A stretch of 12,549 nt of DNA from an uncultured Acetatifactor sp. (GCA_910585615.1 CAJUFO010000100.1:1-12549); one strand, 5' to 3'. Positions 1 through 8,303 are shown, numbered from the stretch's first letter. Numbers and translations are program-made. Notes: generated from the sequence alone by a model not told the origin.

Positions 1-2882
1 CTCTCCACAGGCCCCAGATAGGATTCCGGAAGCTTTCTGTCAGCCCTGTGCAGCACTATCCGCTCCAGCACTATCTCCGGGTCGCCTGCGTAAAAACAGA
101 GGTGGTTCAATCCCTGCTTTACCTGTATTTCCGTTTCCGCAATCCGTATGTTATCCAAAACACCCCTGTTCCATTCCGCGCAGTGGAACTCCGCGTAAAA
201 GGACGGGGGCACAGTCTCCAGGACCTGTATTTTTCCCTCGTTGACGGAAAACTGACAGCGCATGTGCCCGCCTTTCCCGCGGGGATTTCGGGGCGCCAGG
301 CAGAACTGCGCCACATAATCCCCCTCTTCCCGAACCGCGAAATCATACCGCAGACAGGGCAGGGCCTCGCGCCCAATCCAGCTCTCCGTCACAGGGAAAG
401 CTTTCACCGCATCTCCCATGCGCCCCAGACCTTCTATCACCCGGAACCCCTTGCCCTCCACATCCTGTTTCCGGGCAAAATGTGACGCCTCCATGGCGAT
501 TACCCCCTGATGCTCCAAAAAAGCGCCTTTCGGATACCCTGTCGCCGCCGTTTCCCCGGCCGCCTCTATCGCCAGGCGTCCCACAGTCTTCTGTCCGTCG
601 GCAAACCGTACCGGAATCTCAATCAGGGCCCGCTCCCTGTCCGTAAGCCCCTGCCTGTCACAGGTGACAGTTATGGTCACCCTGCTTTCCTCCAGAGCAC
701 TTACCCTTCCGCTTTCCGGCGCAAAATGCAGCCATGGCTTGTCACACTGCACCGCAAAGGTAAAATCCTGATCCCCTCTGCTGTCTAAATCAATCAGAAC
801 CTCTTTTGTATCCGCTCCGGCAAAATCATCATTGCATATCGGCGCATTGTCCTGCCAGTGGCTCCCCAGATGGTATTCTTCGCTGTCCCTGAACCCCACC
901 GCTATCTTGCCTCCGCGAACGGGGATGACCTGTTGGATGACAGGGAATCTCCAGTCTCTGTCATCCCAGTTCCGGAATCCCGTATGGGCGGAGTCCATCA
1001 TATGGTTCCACTTCCCCTCCAGCATCCTGTGATAGGCCTCCACATATCGGGCATCCTGTCCGATTCTGTCTTTGACACGCTCTCCGTAAGCGTTGGCAGC
1101 CAGGCTTCCGCGGGCCGCCAGGTGCGCGTTCTTGCCGGCCTCTATCTGCATCAAGATCAGATTCAGCCCGGCCATGCAAGGGTAATAGAGGATGCTTTCA
1201 TATGCGGCCAGGCAATCCGCAGGCATCCCGGCATGCAATTGCTCCGCAAGCTCCATCAGCCCGTTTACTTCCTCCCAGACCCGGTCGCCCTCTCTGTAAT
1301 GGCAGGGATGATAGATCTGCGGATTCATGGCTTCCGGCCTCCTGGCGGCACTCCACCTGGTCCAGCCATCCAATAACCGGAGCATCTGCTCTTTCTGTTC
1401 CGGGGAAATCCTGCTGCCAAACTGCTTCTCTATCCAGGTTTCCGCAAAGTCCCTCACCTGATTGGGCCGGCTCCATTTTTCATAGTCATAAGCCAGTTCC
1501 ATAAAGTAGCTCAGGGGATACTCGGCACCCTTGAGGTCTCCCACATTCACGATCCATAGTTCCCGGACACCATGCTCGTAAGCCGTGGTCATCTGTTCCC
1601 AGGTCTTGGTGAGACGGGTGCTGTTCTGCCATTCATAGCTGATCGGCGCGCCGTGATAATCAAAATGGTAATACATGCCATATCCGCCCGGATGAGGCCT
1701 GTCAGCCCTGGATGGCAGACCTCTCACATTGCCGAAATTGTCATCGCAGAGCATGAATATCACATCGTCCAGTTCCTCCCAGTCTTTCAGTCCCTGACAG
1801 GTGCCGTCCCCATAGTAGAAATCCTCTACCTCCTTATAGATTGCGAGCATGCGGGGAACTTTTGCCAGATCCCTGTCCATATGCTCACGGAGCAGCTTAT
1901 GCTGGGCCAGGATGGCGTTTTTTACCACCTGGATATTGTCGGCCATGGCAGCGTCTGCGGACAGCAGCCTGGAATCGTTCTCACCGCGCATCCCGATGGT
2001 GATCAGGTTCTCAAAAGGCCGGTTGCGCAGAATGCCGTCTCTCCAGAATTCCGTGATGGCCTCGCTGTTGCTCACGAAGCTCCAGGTATTGTCCTCCCCA
2101 TACTGCCTGTAAATCCGCTGCCATTCCGCGCCTGCGCGGCACATGGGCTCATGGTGGGACAGTCCCATGATGACCCCGTACAGATCCGCCAGTTCCGCGC
2201 TTGCCAGTCCCGGGCCGTCATCGGAAAACACAGAGTCCCACATGGCGGGCCACATGTAATTTCCTTTCATCCGGAGCAGGAATAGGAAAACCTCCTCATA
2301 GACTTTTGCATTGATTCCGCCGAAATGCTCCATGCACCAGTTTCCGAAAGCGGGCCATTCGTCGTTGATGAAGAAGCCTCTGTATTTTACGGATGGCTCT
2401 TTTGACAACATTCCGTCACCGATATCCAGTACCAGCTCCTGTTTTTTCTCCGGCCTCACGTCCCCCCAGTATACCAGCGGGGAAACGCCGCACAATTCCG
2501 ACAAACGGAACAATCCGTAAATCGTCCCCCGCTTGTCGCTTCCGGCAATGACCAGCGCCTTTTCGACAGCCGGATTCTCCGGGAACGGCTGCTCCACAAC
2601 GCGAATCAGATATATCTCCCTCTTTCCTGCAAGGACAGCGGCATCCAGTTTTCCGCTCTTCTGCCATGCCTCCAGAAGAGGGCTTTTCCCCAGCGTTGCC
2701 GCCACCACTGCCTGCGTCCCCTGTATTCCGGCAGCATGCTCCTCCAGCTTTGGCCTGTGGGCCGTCACCAGTTCCATGTCCTGCGCGACCCGCGCCCCGA
2801 TTCGCCGGACCCCCTCATAGGCTTCCGGCTCTATCAGGATGCATGCCGCATCCTGATTTTTATAAATATCTATCTGTCCCAT
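1..2882 (-). CDS. GH115 alpha-1,2-glucuronidase (xylan debranching), 3' end cut by window edge
   Basis: The family removes (4-O-methyl-)glucuronic acid from xylan and xylo-oligosaccharides, including from internal xylose units. I read 960 residues without a stop. Family-like blocks are KYRGFFINDEWPAFGNW (166-182), LLRMKGNYMWPAMW (202-215), GMRGENDS (297-304), DDNFGNVRGLP (380-390), GGYGMYYHFDYHGAPISYEW (399-418) and the WIVNVGDLKGAEYPLS stretch (443-458). Residues from about 780 on fit the C-terminal GH115 module. The last visible residues, SYLGPVE, resemble the usual family C-terminus, so probably only a few codons are missing. There is no signal peptide or membrane segment, so it should be cytoplasmic. 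I chose ATG 2882 because AGAGG lies 10 bases upstream. ATG 2909 or TTG 2915 are in-frame alternatives, since a better GGAGG (2926-2930) precedes them. It is separated from the upstream GH43 by a terminator and a structured leader. The family is clear; the exact start is not. Confidence 0.93.
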   Translation of the reverse strand, partial: MGQIDIYKNQDAACILIEPEAYEGVRRIGARVAQDMELVTAHRPKLEEHAAGIQGTQAVVAATLGKSPLLEAWQKSGKLDAAVLAGKREIYLIRVVEQPFPENPAVEKALVIAGSDKRGTIYGLFRLSELCGVSPLVYWGDVRPEKKQELVLDIGDGMLSKEPSVKYRGFFINDEWPAFGNWCMEHFGGINAKVYEEVFLFLLRMKGNYMWPAMWDSVFSDDGPGLASAELADLYGVIMGLSHHEPMCRAGAEWQRIYRQYGEDNTWSFVSNSEAITEFWRDGILRNRPFENLITIGMRGENDSRLLSADAAMADNIQVVKNAILAQHKLLREHMDRDLAKVPRMLAIYKEVEDFYYGDGTCQGLKDWEELDDVIFMLCDDNFGNVRGLPSRADRPHPGGYGMYYHFDYHGAPISYEWQNSTRLTKTWEQMTTAYEHGVRELWIVNVGDLKGAEYPLSYFMELAYDYEKWSRPNQVRDFAETWIEKQFGSRISPEQKEQMLRLLDGWTRWSAARRPEAMNPQIYHPCHYREGDRVWEEVNGLMELAEQLHAGMPADCLAAYESILYYPCMAGLNLILMQIEAGKNAHLAARGSLAANAYGERVKDRIGQDARYVEAYHRMLEGKWNHMMDSAHTGFRNWDDRDWRFPVIQQVIPVRGGKIAVGFRDSEEYHLGSHWQDNAPICNDDFAGADTKEVLIDLDSRGDQDFTFAVQCDKPWLHFAPESGRVSALEESRVTITVTCDRQGLTDRERALIEIPVRFADGQKTVGRLAIEAAGETAATGYPKGAFLEHQGVIAMEASHFARKQDVEGKGFRVIEGLGRMGDAVKAFPVTESWIGREALPCLRYDFAVREEGDYVAQFCLAPRNPRGKGGHMRCQFSVNEGKIQVLETVPPSFYAEFHCAEWNRGVLDNIRIAETEIQVKQGLNHLCFYAGDPEIVLERIVLHRADRKLPESYLGPVE

Positions 2883-2909
2883 ATCCGTTTTACCTCTTTC
2901 CTTCACCAT

Positions 2910-3044
2910 AGACAAACCAGCTTTGCCTCCTCTTTCGGCATTTCCCATCGAAAGGCCATCTTATGCTTCAACTCACCGCAAAGCCCGCCACGGCTTTCCT
3001 CTTATCGGAAATTGCCCTGTTGCTCACAGACACTCTCCGAAGCC
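2910..3044 (-). promoter_or_regulatory. Structured leader / intergenic element before GH115 with competing stems
   Basis: This stretch lies between the GH43 terminator and the GH115 gene and has no supported protein gene. On the minus-strand RNA I see: a weak 4-bp hairpin (3026-3029 with 3017-3020); an 8-bp bulged hairpin (3007-3016 with 2992-2999); a perfect 6-bp hairpin AAAGCC/GGCTTT (2992-2997 with 2980-2985); a 6-bp hairpin (2949-2954 with 2932-2937); and a perfect 7-bp longer-range stem GCTTTGC/GCAAAGC (2978-2984 with 2920-2926). The 6-bp AAAGCC hairpin uses bases needed by both the bulged hairpin and the longer-range stem, so two alternative folds exist. A GGAGG at 2926-2930 sits at the base of the longer stem. 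No convincing -35/-10 pair was seen. It could be a regulatory leader or a copy of an interspersed repeat. It matches no riboswitch class I can name. Confidence 0.4.
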
Positions 3045-3092
3045 AAAAACGAGCGGACTGCCATCCCGCTATTCCAGCGAGACTCAGTCCGC
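3045..3092 (-). terminator. Rho-independent terminator after GH43, with branched hairpin
   Basis: Fourteen bases after the GH43 stop codon the minus strand has a perfect 8-bp stem, GCGGACTG (3092-3085) with CAGTCCGC (3060-3053). The 24-base loop contains its own 4-bp hairpin, CGCT/AGCG (3079-3076 with 3070-3067). A TTTTT run follows at 3049-3045 after CTCG. The T-run and placement fit an intrinsic terminator. The inner hairpin and the three bases between stem and T-run are less typical. It would separate the GH3-GH8-GH43 message from GH115, or act as an attenuator if some polymerases read through. Confidence 0.65.
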
Positions 3093-3105
3093 CCCCAATC
3101 ATGCC

Positions 3106-4710
3106 TTACAGGTCGCTTTCCCGATAAATAAACTCACGGAACCCTGCACTGCCCCCGGCTTCCTTCGTGGAATACACCACCAGTCCGAAGCGACATCCGC
3201 AGAAATGGTCCAGCCCGAATATAAGCTGATGCGTGGGCCCTATCTTCTGCCAGCGCCTGCCATGGCTTTCTTCTTTATAACAGAAAGCACACACATCCTT
3301 TCCCGAAGAAAAATCCGCTTCCAGCTTCAGATGGACGGGCTTCTCCCCCACCGGAACCGCGGCCCATTCCTGTTCCGGATTTTCTTCCGATGGCATCTTT
3401 TCAGATTCTCCCGGTTCCACGGTTCTCACAACCAGAAACAGGCCGCCGTTCCTGCGGACCAGTCCCACGAACCCGAAGCAGGCCTGCAGAGCGCATAACC
3501 CCGCATAATCCCCTTCCTTCAGCTCACTGCCGTCCACGGTAACCTCAGCAGCGCAGCCTGGCCAGAGCATTCTCTGCGTCAGCATATTCTTTGCCTGCAG
3601 CAGGCATCTGCATACCTTGTCTGTCCGCACCTGCCAGATTCCTGTTTCTCTGTCGTGCCGTATCAGCGTCCTGTCCGGCTCATGATTGAATTCCCAGTAC
3701 GTCTTCAACGCCCCCTTGAAATCATCACTTCCCACAAGCGGCGCATAAACATATCCCGGCCTTGTGCTTTCCACCGGAAATATCTCCGGAATCTTTCCGT
3801 CATCCCCGAAGACAGGATATTCGTCACGCCATTCCACAGGAATCAGGAACGGAATACGTCCCACCGCCCCTCTGTCCTGAAATTGTATCGCATACCACTT
3901 TCCGTCCGGCGTATCCACAACAGGCCCCTGAGCCACGCCCCTGTCCGGCAGCCCGCAGTCATCGTCCAATACATCTCCGCCCCTGAATTCGCTTTCCAGA
4001 GAATCCGCCGCAAAGCAGGCCTCCGTCCTCCGCCATCGATCCGGCCTGGAATGAATCAGGAAGAGATAGTATTTCCCCTTTATTTTATAAAAATGGCTTC
4101 CCTCATAACCAAGATTCGGATTGTCCCTATCCTCCACAAGGAGCCGGTGCAGCCCACCCTCCAGGGGGCCGCTTAAGTCCTCTTTCAACTGGGTCAGCCA
4201 GATTTCCCGGTTTCCATAGACAATATACTTCCTCCCGTCATCGTCAAAGAGCAGGGAGCAGTCATGGAAAAAGCCTTCGATATAGTGTCTCTCCCAGGGG
4301 CCTTCCGGCTGTCCGGCCGTATAGAGATAAGTTTTATGGGTGTCGTTTGCCGCGAAGCATACATAGTAGATGCCTTTATGATATCGCAGCGAGGCAGCCC
4401 ACATACCTTTGCCGTAGATATTCTCCTCCCCCTCCAGCCGCCGGGCCGGCGTACTGTCCAGCTTATCGTACACATAGGCAAGATGCTCCCAGTTGCGCAG
4501 GTCGTAGGAACGAAGGATTTCGCATCCCGGCATAAAATGCATGGTTGTGCTCACCATGTAATAAGTATCTTCCACCCGGATGACATCCGGATCCGGATAA
4601 TCCAGCCTCATCAACGGATTAATGGCGGAATGCCGCAGGGTCCGCTCCTCCACCTGATTCCGGAACTCCGTCTTCTTCCCTTCTGCCAACCAGCTCCCTC
4701 TCTCACCCAT
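3106..4710 (-). CDS. GH43 glycosidase (beta-xylosidase / alpha-arabinofuranosidase type), cytoplasmic
   Basis: A 534-residue protein with an N-terminal five-bladed beta-propeller of family GH43 and a C-terminal beta-sandwich region (about 330-534) as in large GH43 xylosidases. By alignment from memory to the Selenomonas-type enzyme, the three catalytic acids are Asp40 in YPDPD (general base), Asp150 in HDCSLLFDDD (pKa modulator) and Glu203 in GYEGSHFYKIKG (general acid). There is no signal peptide. It probably removes xylose or arabinose from imported oligosaccharides; sequence alone does not settle which. I chose ATG 4710 because AGGAG at 4718-4722 is 7 bases upstream. The in-frame ATG at 4716 is only 1 base from that site, although GAGGG further up could serve it. 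The gene follows GH8 by 72 bases with no terminator, so it is likely the last gene of that operon. Outside the motifs it looks little like the other GH43 here, which suggests a different specificity. Confidence 0.92.
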   Translation of the reverse strand: MGERGSWLAEGKKTEFRNQVEERTLRHSAINPLMRLDYPDPDVIRVEDTYYMVSTTMHFMPGCEILRSYDLRNWEHLAYVYDKLDSTPARRLEGEENIYGKGMWAASLRYHKGIYYVCFAANDTHKTYLYTAGQPEGPWERHYIEGFFHDCSLLFDDDGRKYIVYGNREIWLTQLKEDLSGPLEGGLHRLLVEDRDNPNLGYEGSHFYKIKGKYYLFLIHSRPDRWRRTEACFAADSLESEFRGGDVLDDDCGLPDRGVAQGPVVDTPDGKWYAIQFQDRGAVGRIPFLIPVEWRDEYPVFGDDGKIPEIFPVESTRPGYVYAPLVGSDDFKGALKTYWEFNHEPDRTLIRHDRETGIWQVRTDKVCRCLLQAKNMLTQRMLWPGCAAEVTVDGSELKEGDYAGLCALQACFGFVGLVRRNGGLFLVVRTVEPGESEKMPSEENPEQEWAAVPVGEKPVHLKLEADFSSGKDVCAFCYKEESHGRRWQKIGPTHQLIFGLDHFCGCRFGLVVYSTKEAGGSAGFREFIYRESDL

Positions 4711-4782
4711 GCCCATACTCCTTTTCCCTCTTCCAGCCCTTTCTTTCCTCTGCCGTCATTTTCCATACGAATCTCCGCATCG

Positions 4783-5964
4783 TCAATATATCCTGTAATT
4801 CCCGCTCAGCGCAAGCAGCGCAAACAAATACAGGCAGTTATCATAATATCTTCTCACGCCTTTCCGCAAAGGCTGGTTCCAGAACCATTCCACCCACCGT
4901 TTCGCCACGTCCCGGTCACTGTCCCCCGCCTTATCGGCCATCTCTTCCTGAAGCGCCGCAACGGTCAGCGCTCCCTGGGCTGTAGCCGCAAGCAATCCTG
5001 CCGGATGCAGCACCGTCCTGTCCACCGGGGTGCCATCCACCTCATACACACACCTGGCGGCTTCCAGATCCGTCTCCAGGAATCTCATCAGACGCAGGGG
5101 CGCATTGTAATGCCCCGCGTCCTTTCCAAACCACAGGCAGTCCAACCCGATATTGGCCGCCGTCCTGTAGGCATCGCTGTAAAACAGGTCATGTCTGTCA
5201 CCCTCCCGGGGCTCCCTGCCGCCCATGGGCGTGCCGTCGAATTCACCGTACTCCGGACTCATCCCTGTAACCGGATGGCACGCCTTTGCCAGATATTTTC
5301 TGCTTACATCCGCAGCCTGTTCCCAGAACTCCCGGTCCTCCTCGTCCGCCCACAACGCGAAAAGCTCATAAAAATGCGGCAAATGATACGATGGATCCGT
5401 AAACGGGCATCCCGGTACGAACAATATCTGCTTATTTTCCCTGTTCCACATGGGCTGTCCTGCTCTTCCTCCCTCCCCCTTGTGCAGGCAGGCCCGGAGG
5501 ATGTTTCTGGCCTCCCGGGAATAATGGAAGATTCCTTCTCCGTCCCCCCATCTATGGGAGGCGAAGAACAACGCCATGGCATAATACTCCTCACCGTCCG
5601 GCGCCGGTCCCCAGGCATTCTTCTCTCCGGTTGTCCTGCAGCTCCAGGCAAAATAGCCCTCGTTTTCCCCATCCTCCAGGTACATATAAGTTTTGGACCA
5701 CTTCCAGATACGGTCAAATTCTTCCTTCCACCCCAGCTGGACACACAGCATCATCCCATATGACATCCCTTCCGTCCTCACATCATGGTTCCCGGTGTCC
5801 TCCAGGTATCCCATATCCTCTCCAGCCGGATGGTAGATGCGCTCCTCCTCGTTTCCGTAAAAGAAAACATTCGCCGCATTTTGAATTTTCTCCGTTACCT
5901 CTTTCTGACTCTTCCCGATTTCCTTAAATACGTTACGATATATCCCTGTAGTGAATGCGCTCAT
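4783..5964 (-). CDS. GH8 reducing-end xylose-releasing exo-oligoxylanase (Rex)
   Basis: This 393-residue protein closely resembles the Bacillus halodurans Rex enzyme (EC 3.2.1.156), which removes single xylose units from the reducing end of xylo-oligosaccharides with inversion. Recognisable blocks are NHDVRTEGMSYGMM (59-72), APDGEEYYAMALFFASHRWG (121-140), FTDPSYHLPHFYELFA (188-203) and RRYYDNCLYLFALLALSGN near the C-terminus. Glu65 fits the general acid, Asp264 in FYSDAYR the general base, and Asp123 the third conserved acid. His320 in LHPAGL matches the histidine linked to exo action in Rex. There is no signal peptide, so it acts in the cytoplasm. ATG 5964 lies six bases after the GH3 stop, and its ribosome-binding region (GGGAG and GAGGA, 5980-5968) overlaps the end of GH3, which suggests translational coupling. 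An ordinary GH8 endo-glucanase is unlikely given the similarity and lack of a secretion signal. Confidence 0.94.
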   Translation of the reverse strand: MSAFTTGIYRNVFKEIGKSQKEVTEKIQNAANVFFYGNEEERIYHPAGEDMGYLEDTGNHDVRTEGMSYGMMLCVQLGWKEEFDRIWKWSKTYMYLEDGENEGYFAWSCRTTGEKNAWGPAPDGEEYYAMALFFASHRWGDGEGIFHYSREARNILRACLHKGEGGRAGQPMWNRENKQILFVPGCPFTDPSYHLPHFYELFALWADEEDREFWEQAADVSRKYLAKACHPVTGMSPEYGEFDGTPMGGREPREGDRHDLFYSDAYRTAANIGLDCLWFGKDAGHYNAPLRLMRFLETDLEAARCVYEVDGTPVDRTVLHPAGLLAATAQGALTVAALQEEMADKAGDSDRDVAKRWVEWFWNQPLRKGVRRYYDNCLYLFALLALSGNYRIY

Positions 5965-5970
5965 CTTTCC

Positions 5971-8217
5971 TCAATCTCCCTGTGGTTCTCCCTTTCCGTG
6001 CAAAGCAAATATGATATTTTCTTTCCCTGTCAGAGTCCTGGTTCTCGCGTCAGGCTGTCCTAATCCCACGCTGATCAGGAAACGGCTGCCGTCCATTCTC
6101 TTTTTCCCCTCGTTATCTACCACAGTAAATGCATCCTTATCCACCGTCAGTGTCACCCACTGGCTTTCTTTTCCCGAAAGGAACACCCGGCTGACCCCGC
6201 AGAGCTTCCCATTGGGAGGCGCATATTCCGAATCCAGGTTCTTTACATATACCTGAATCACCTCACCTGTTGCGACATCGCTTTTGTTGGAGATTTTAAC
6301 CTTTATCGTCAAATCCCCGGCGGTATCCATCCGCAGAATTTCCCGCTTCCCGGGCGCTTTCCAATCGTCCGCGGTTATTCCCTCCGGATGTATCCGGCCC
6401 TGGCTGCCGGCTTCTCCGCGTACCTTTTCTGCTCCCGCCGCAATCACAATGCCGCCGCACTCTACCATGTCCACCTTCACATCGCCGTAAGTCAGCCCAT
6501 AGCCGAAAGGATACAGCGGCGTCCCCTCAAAATATCTGTAGGTTCTCCCCTTCATGCCATAATCTTCAAATTCCGGCAGTTCCTCTATACTGTTATAAAA
6601 GGTCACCGGCAGCTTGCCTGAAGGAGATATCTCCCCGAACAGCACTTCCGCAATGGTTTTTCCTCCTCTGGCTCCCGGATACCATACCTGCATCACCGCG
6701 TCCGCATGCTCCTCAAAATACCGCAGATCCATGGCGCTCCCGGTCATATTTAACAGAATCACAGGCTTTCCGGCCTGCATCACCGCCTCCGCCAGCTCCC
6801 TCTGCACCTGGGGAAGCAACAGGTCTGCCTTGTCCCCGGAAGCATAGCTGTTCCCGGTGTCTCCTTCCTCTCCCTCCAGGGTTTCGTCCAGCCCCAGGCA
6901 CAATATTACCACATCACTGTTTTTCGCCACGCTGAGCGCTTCACTGATGCGATCCTGCCGCCATGCCAGGCCTTCTACCCTGTCCCGAAACAGATGACAG
7001 CCTTCCGAATAATAAACCCTTGTGCCCTCCGGCACATAATCCTGAATCCCCTCCAGAACCGTGATATACCTGGAGGATGTCCCGTGGTAATTTCCTATCA
7101 GAGCGCTACGGCTGTCCGCATTGGGGCCGATTACGCCGATTGCCCTGATATCCTCTTTTTTCAGCGGAAGGATGCCGTTATTCTTCAAAAGCACAAGGCT
7201 CTCTGCCGTGGCACGGGCGGCTGTCTCCACATGCTCCGCGCATTCCAACCGGTCATATCCAATCCCGTCATACCCGGTCTCATCAAACAATCCCAGCAAA
7301 AACCTGGTGGTAAACAGCCTTTCCGCCGCCTTTCCGATTTCCTCCTCCGTCACCAGTCCGTCCTGGCAGGCTTTCAGCAGGTGCAGATAGGTATTGCCGC
7401 AGTTGACATCACAGCCATTCTTCAATGCCATAGCTGCCGATTCCTCCGCCGTGTCCGTCACCATATGATGTTCATGAAAGTCCCGGATTGCCCAGCAGTC
7501 AGAGACATAGTGCCCCTGAAAGCCCCACTCTTCCCTCAGGATATCCTGTATCAGGGTTCTGCTGCCGCAGCAGGGTTCCCCATTGGTCCTGTTATAGGCG
7601 CCCATCACCGCTTCCACATCCGCTTCTTTCACCAGTTTTTCAAAAGCGGGAAGATAGGTTTCGTATAAGTCCTTCTTCGAGACCCTTGCATCAAATTGAT
7701 GGCGCACCGCCTCAGGGCCGGAATGGACTGCGAAATGCTTTGCGCAGGCGGCAGCTTTCAGATACTCTCCGTCCCCCTGCAGCCCTTTCACGAAAGCGCT
7801 CCCCAACTCACCTGTCAGGTATGGATCCTCGCCGTAGGTCTCATGTCCCCTGCCCCATCTGGGATCCCGGAAAATATTCACATTAGGCGACCAGAATGTC
7901 AGCCCCTTATAAATATCCCTGTCGTCCCGGGCACTGTAGGCATTGTACTTTGCCCGCCCCTCCTCTGCTATCACATCCCCCACCATCTGCATCAGGCCGG
8001 TATCAAAAGCCGCCGCCATGCCGATAGCCTGGGGAAAGCTGGTCGCCACCCCCGCCCTGGCCACTCCATGGAGCCCCTCATTCCACCAGTTGTAAGCCGG
8101 TACGCCTAATCTGGGAATCGCCGGGGCGTCATACCTCAGCTGCGAGGCCTTTTCCTCCAACGTCATCCTGCTTACCAGATCCTGTGCTCTTTTTCTTGCC
8201 TCTTCCCTGTTTCTCAC
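5971..8217 (-). CDS. GH3 beta-xylosidase-type glycosidase, cytoplasmic
   Basis: A 748-residue retaining glycosidase, likely releasing xylose from non-reducing ends of xylo-oligosaccharides; beta-glucosidase activity cannot be excluded from sequence. The N-terminal (beta/alpha)8 domain shows YNWWNEGLHGVARAG (42-56), FRDPRWGRGHETYGEDPYLT (116-135), KHF (160-162) and YVSDCWAI (238-245), with Asp240 as the nucleophile. The second domain (about 340-590) carries the LDETLEGEEGD loop (443-453), where the acid/base Glu is expected. A fibronectin-III-like domain closes the protein. There is no PA14 insert and no signal peptide. A TTG at 8244 would add nine residues but has no Shine-Dalgarno site and leaves little leader behind the TATAAT box. 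GTG 8217 has GGAGG (8228-8232) ten bases upstream, and the usual family N-terminus starts near here, so I prefer GTG. A weakly conserved insert at about 600-640 precedes the last domain. It is the first gene of the likely GH3-GH8-GH43 operon. Confidence 0.93.
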   Translation of the reverse strand: MRNREEARKRAQDLVSRMTLEEKASQLRYDAPAIPRLGVPAYNWWNEGLHGVARAGVATSFPQAIGMAAAFDTGLMQMVGDVIAEEGRAKYNAYSARDDRDIYKGLTFWSPNVNIFRDPRWGRGHETYGEDPYLTGELGSAFVKGLQGDGEYLKAAACAKHFAVHSGPEAVRHQFDARVSKKDLYETYLPAFEKLVKEADVEAVMGAYNRTNGEPCCGSRTLIQDILREEWGFQGHYVSDCWAIRDFHEHHMVTDTAEESAAMALKNGCDVNCGNTYLHLLKACQDGLVTEEEIGKAAERLFTTRFLLGLFDETGYDGIGYDRLECAEHVETAARATAESLVLLKNNGILPLKKEDIRAIGVIGPNADSRSALIGNYHGTSSRYITVLEGIQDYVPEGTRVYYSEGCHLFRDRVEGLAWRQDRISEALSVAKNSDVVILCLGLDETLEGEEGDTGNSYASGDKADLLLPQVQRELAEAVMQAGKPVILLNMTGSAMDLRYFEEHADAVMQVWYPGARGGKTIAEVLFGEISPSGKLPVTFYNSIEELPEFEDYGMKGRTYRYFEGTPLYPFGYGLTYGDVKVDMVECGGIVIAAGAEKVRGEAGSQGRIHPEGITADDWKAPGKREILRMDTAGDLTIKVKISNKSDVATGEVIQVYVKNLDSEYAPPNGKLCGVSRVFLSGKESQWVTLTVDKDAFTVVDNEGKKRMDGSRFLISVGLGQPDARTRTLTGKENIIFALHGKGEPQGD

Positions 8218-8227
8218 TTTATAGCAA

Positions 8228-8232
8228 CCTCC
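8228..8232 (-). promoter_or_regulatory. Ribosome-binding site deciding the GH3 start
   Basis: GGAGG on the minus strand, ten bases before GTG 8217. The spacing is slightly long, but the only other in-frame start nearby (TTG 8244) has no such site, so this favours the GTG. Confidence 0.6.
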
Positions 8233-8247
8233 GCTTTCATACAATCC

Positions 8248-8253
8248 ATTATA
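8248..8253 (-). promoter_or_regulatory. Candidate -10 box (TATAAT) for the GH3-GH8-GH43 operon
   Basis: A perfect TATAAT lies in the 86-base gap between GH10 and GH3. The -35 position at 17 bases spacing reads AATGAT (8276-8271), a poor match to TTGACA. A start site would fall near 8242-8240, giving a leader of only about 25 bases before GTG 8217. The weak -35 would fit an activator-dependent or secondary internal promoter. Transcription could also simply continue from GH10, since no terminator is visible between the two genes. Confidence 0.4.
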
Positions 8254-8303
8254 ATGACAGTAGCTTTGTTATCATTTACCGCAAATTCCGCCTTTTTCCG
8301 TCC

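Noticed and set aside
1572..2285. Plus-strand open frame (237 codons) opposite GH115
   Set aside because: Antisense to conserved GH115 blocks; no domain and no supporting context.
2903..2959. Eighteen-codon minus-strand frame (MAFRWEMPKEEAKLVCLW) upstream of GH115 as a leader peptide
   Set aside because: It has no clear Shine-Dalgarno site and no run of regulatory codons, and it lies within the stem-forming element. A short chance frame is more likely.
3053..3092. tRNA or CRISPR repeat suggested by the branched hairpin
   Set aside because: Far too short for a tRNA, with no acceptor or anticodon arms; no repeated units with spacers. The following T-run fits a terminator.
4264..5763. Long plus-strand open frame (499 codons) opposite GH8 and GH43
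   Set aside because: It is antisense to two clearly recognisable enzymes, has a low-complexity Pro/His/Arg-rich product and no recognisable domain. It is a by-product of codon bias on the other strand.
8226..8240. Catabolite-response (cre) site near the GH3 start
   Set aside because: Only the left half (TGAAAGCG) fits the consensus; the right half does not, and the bases are explained by the ribosome-binding site.
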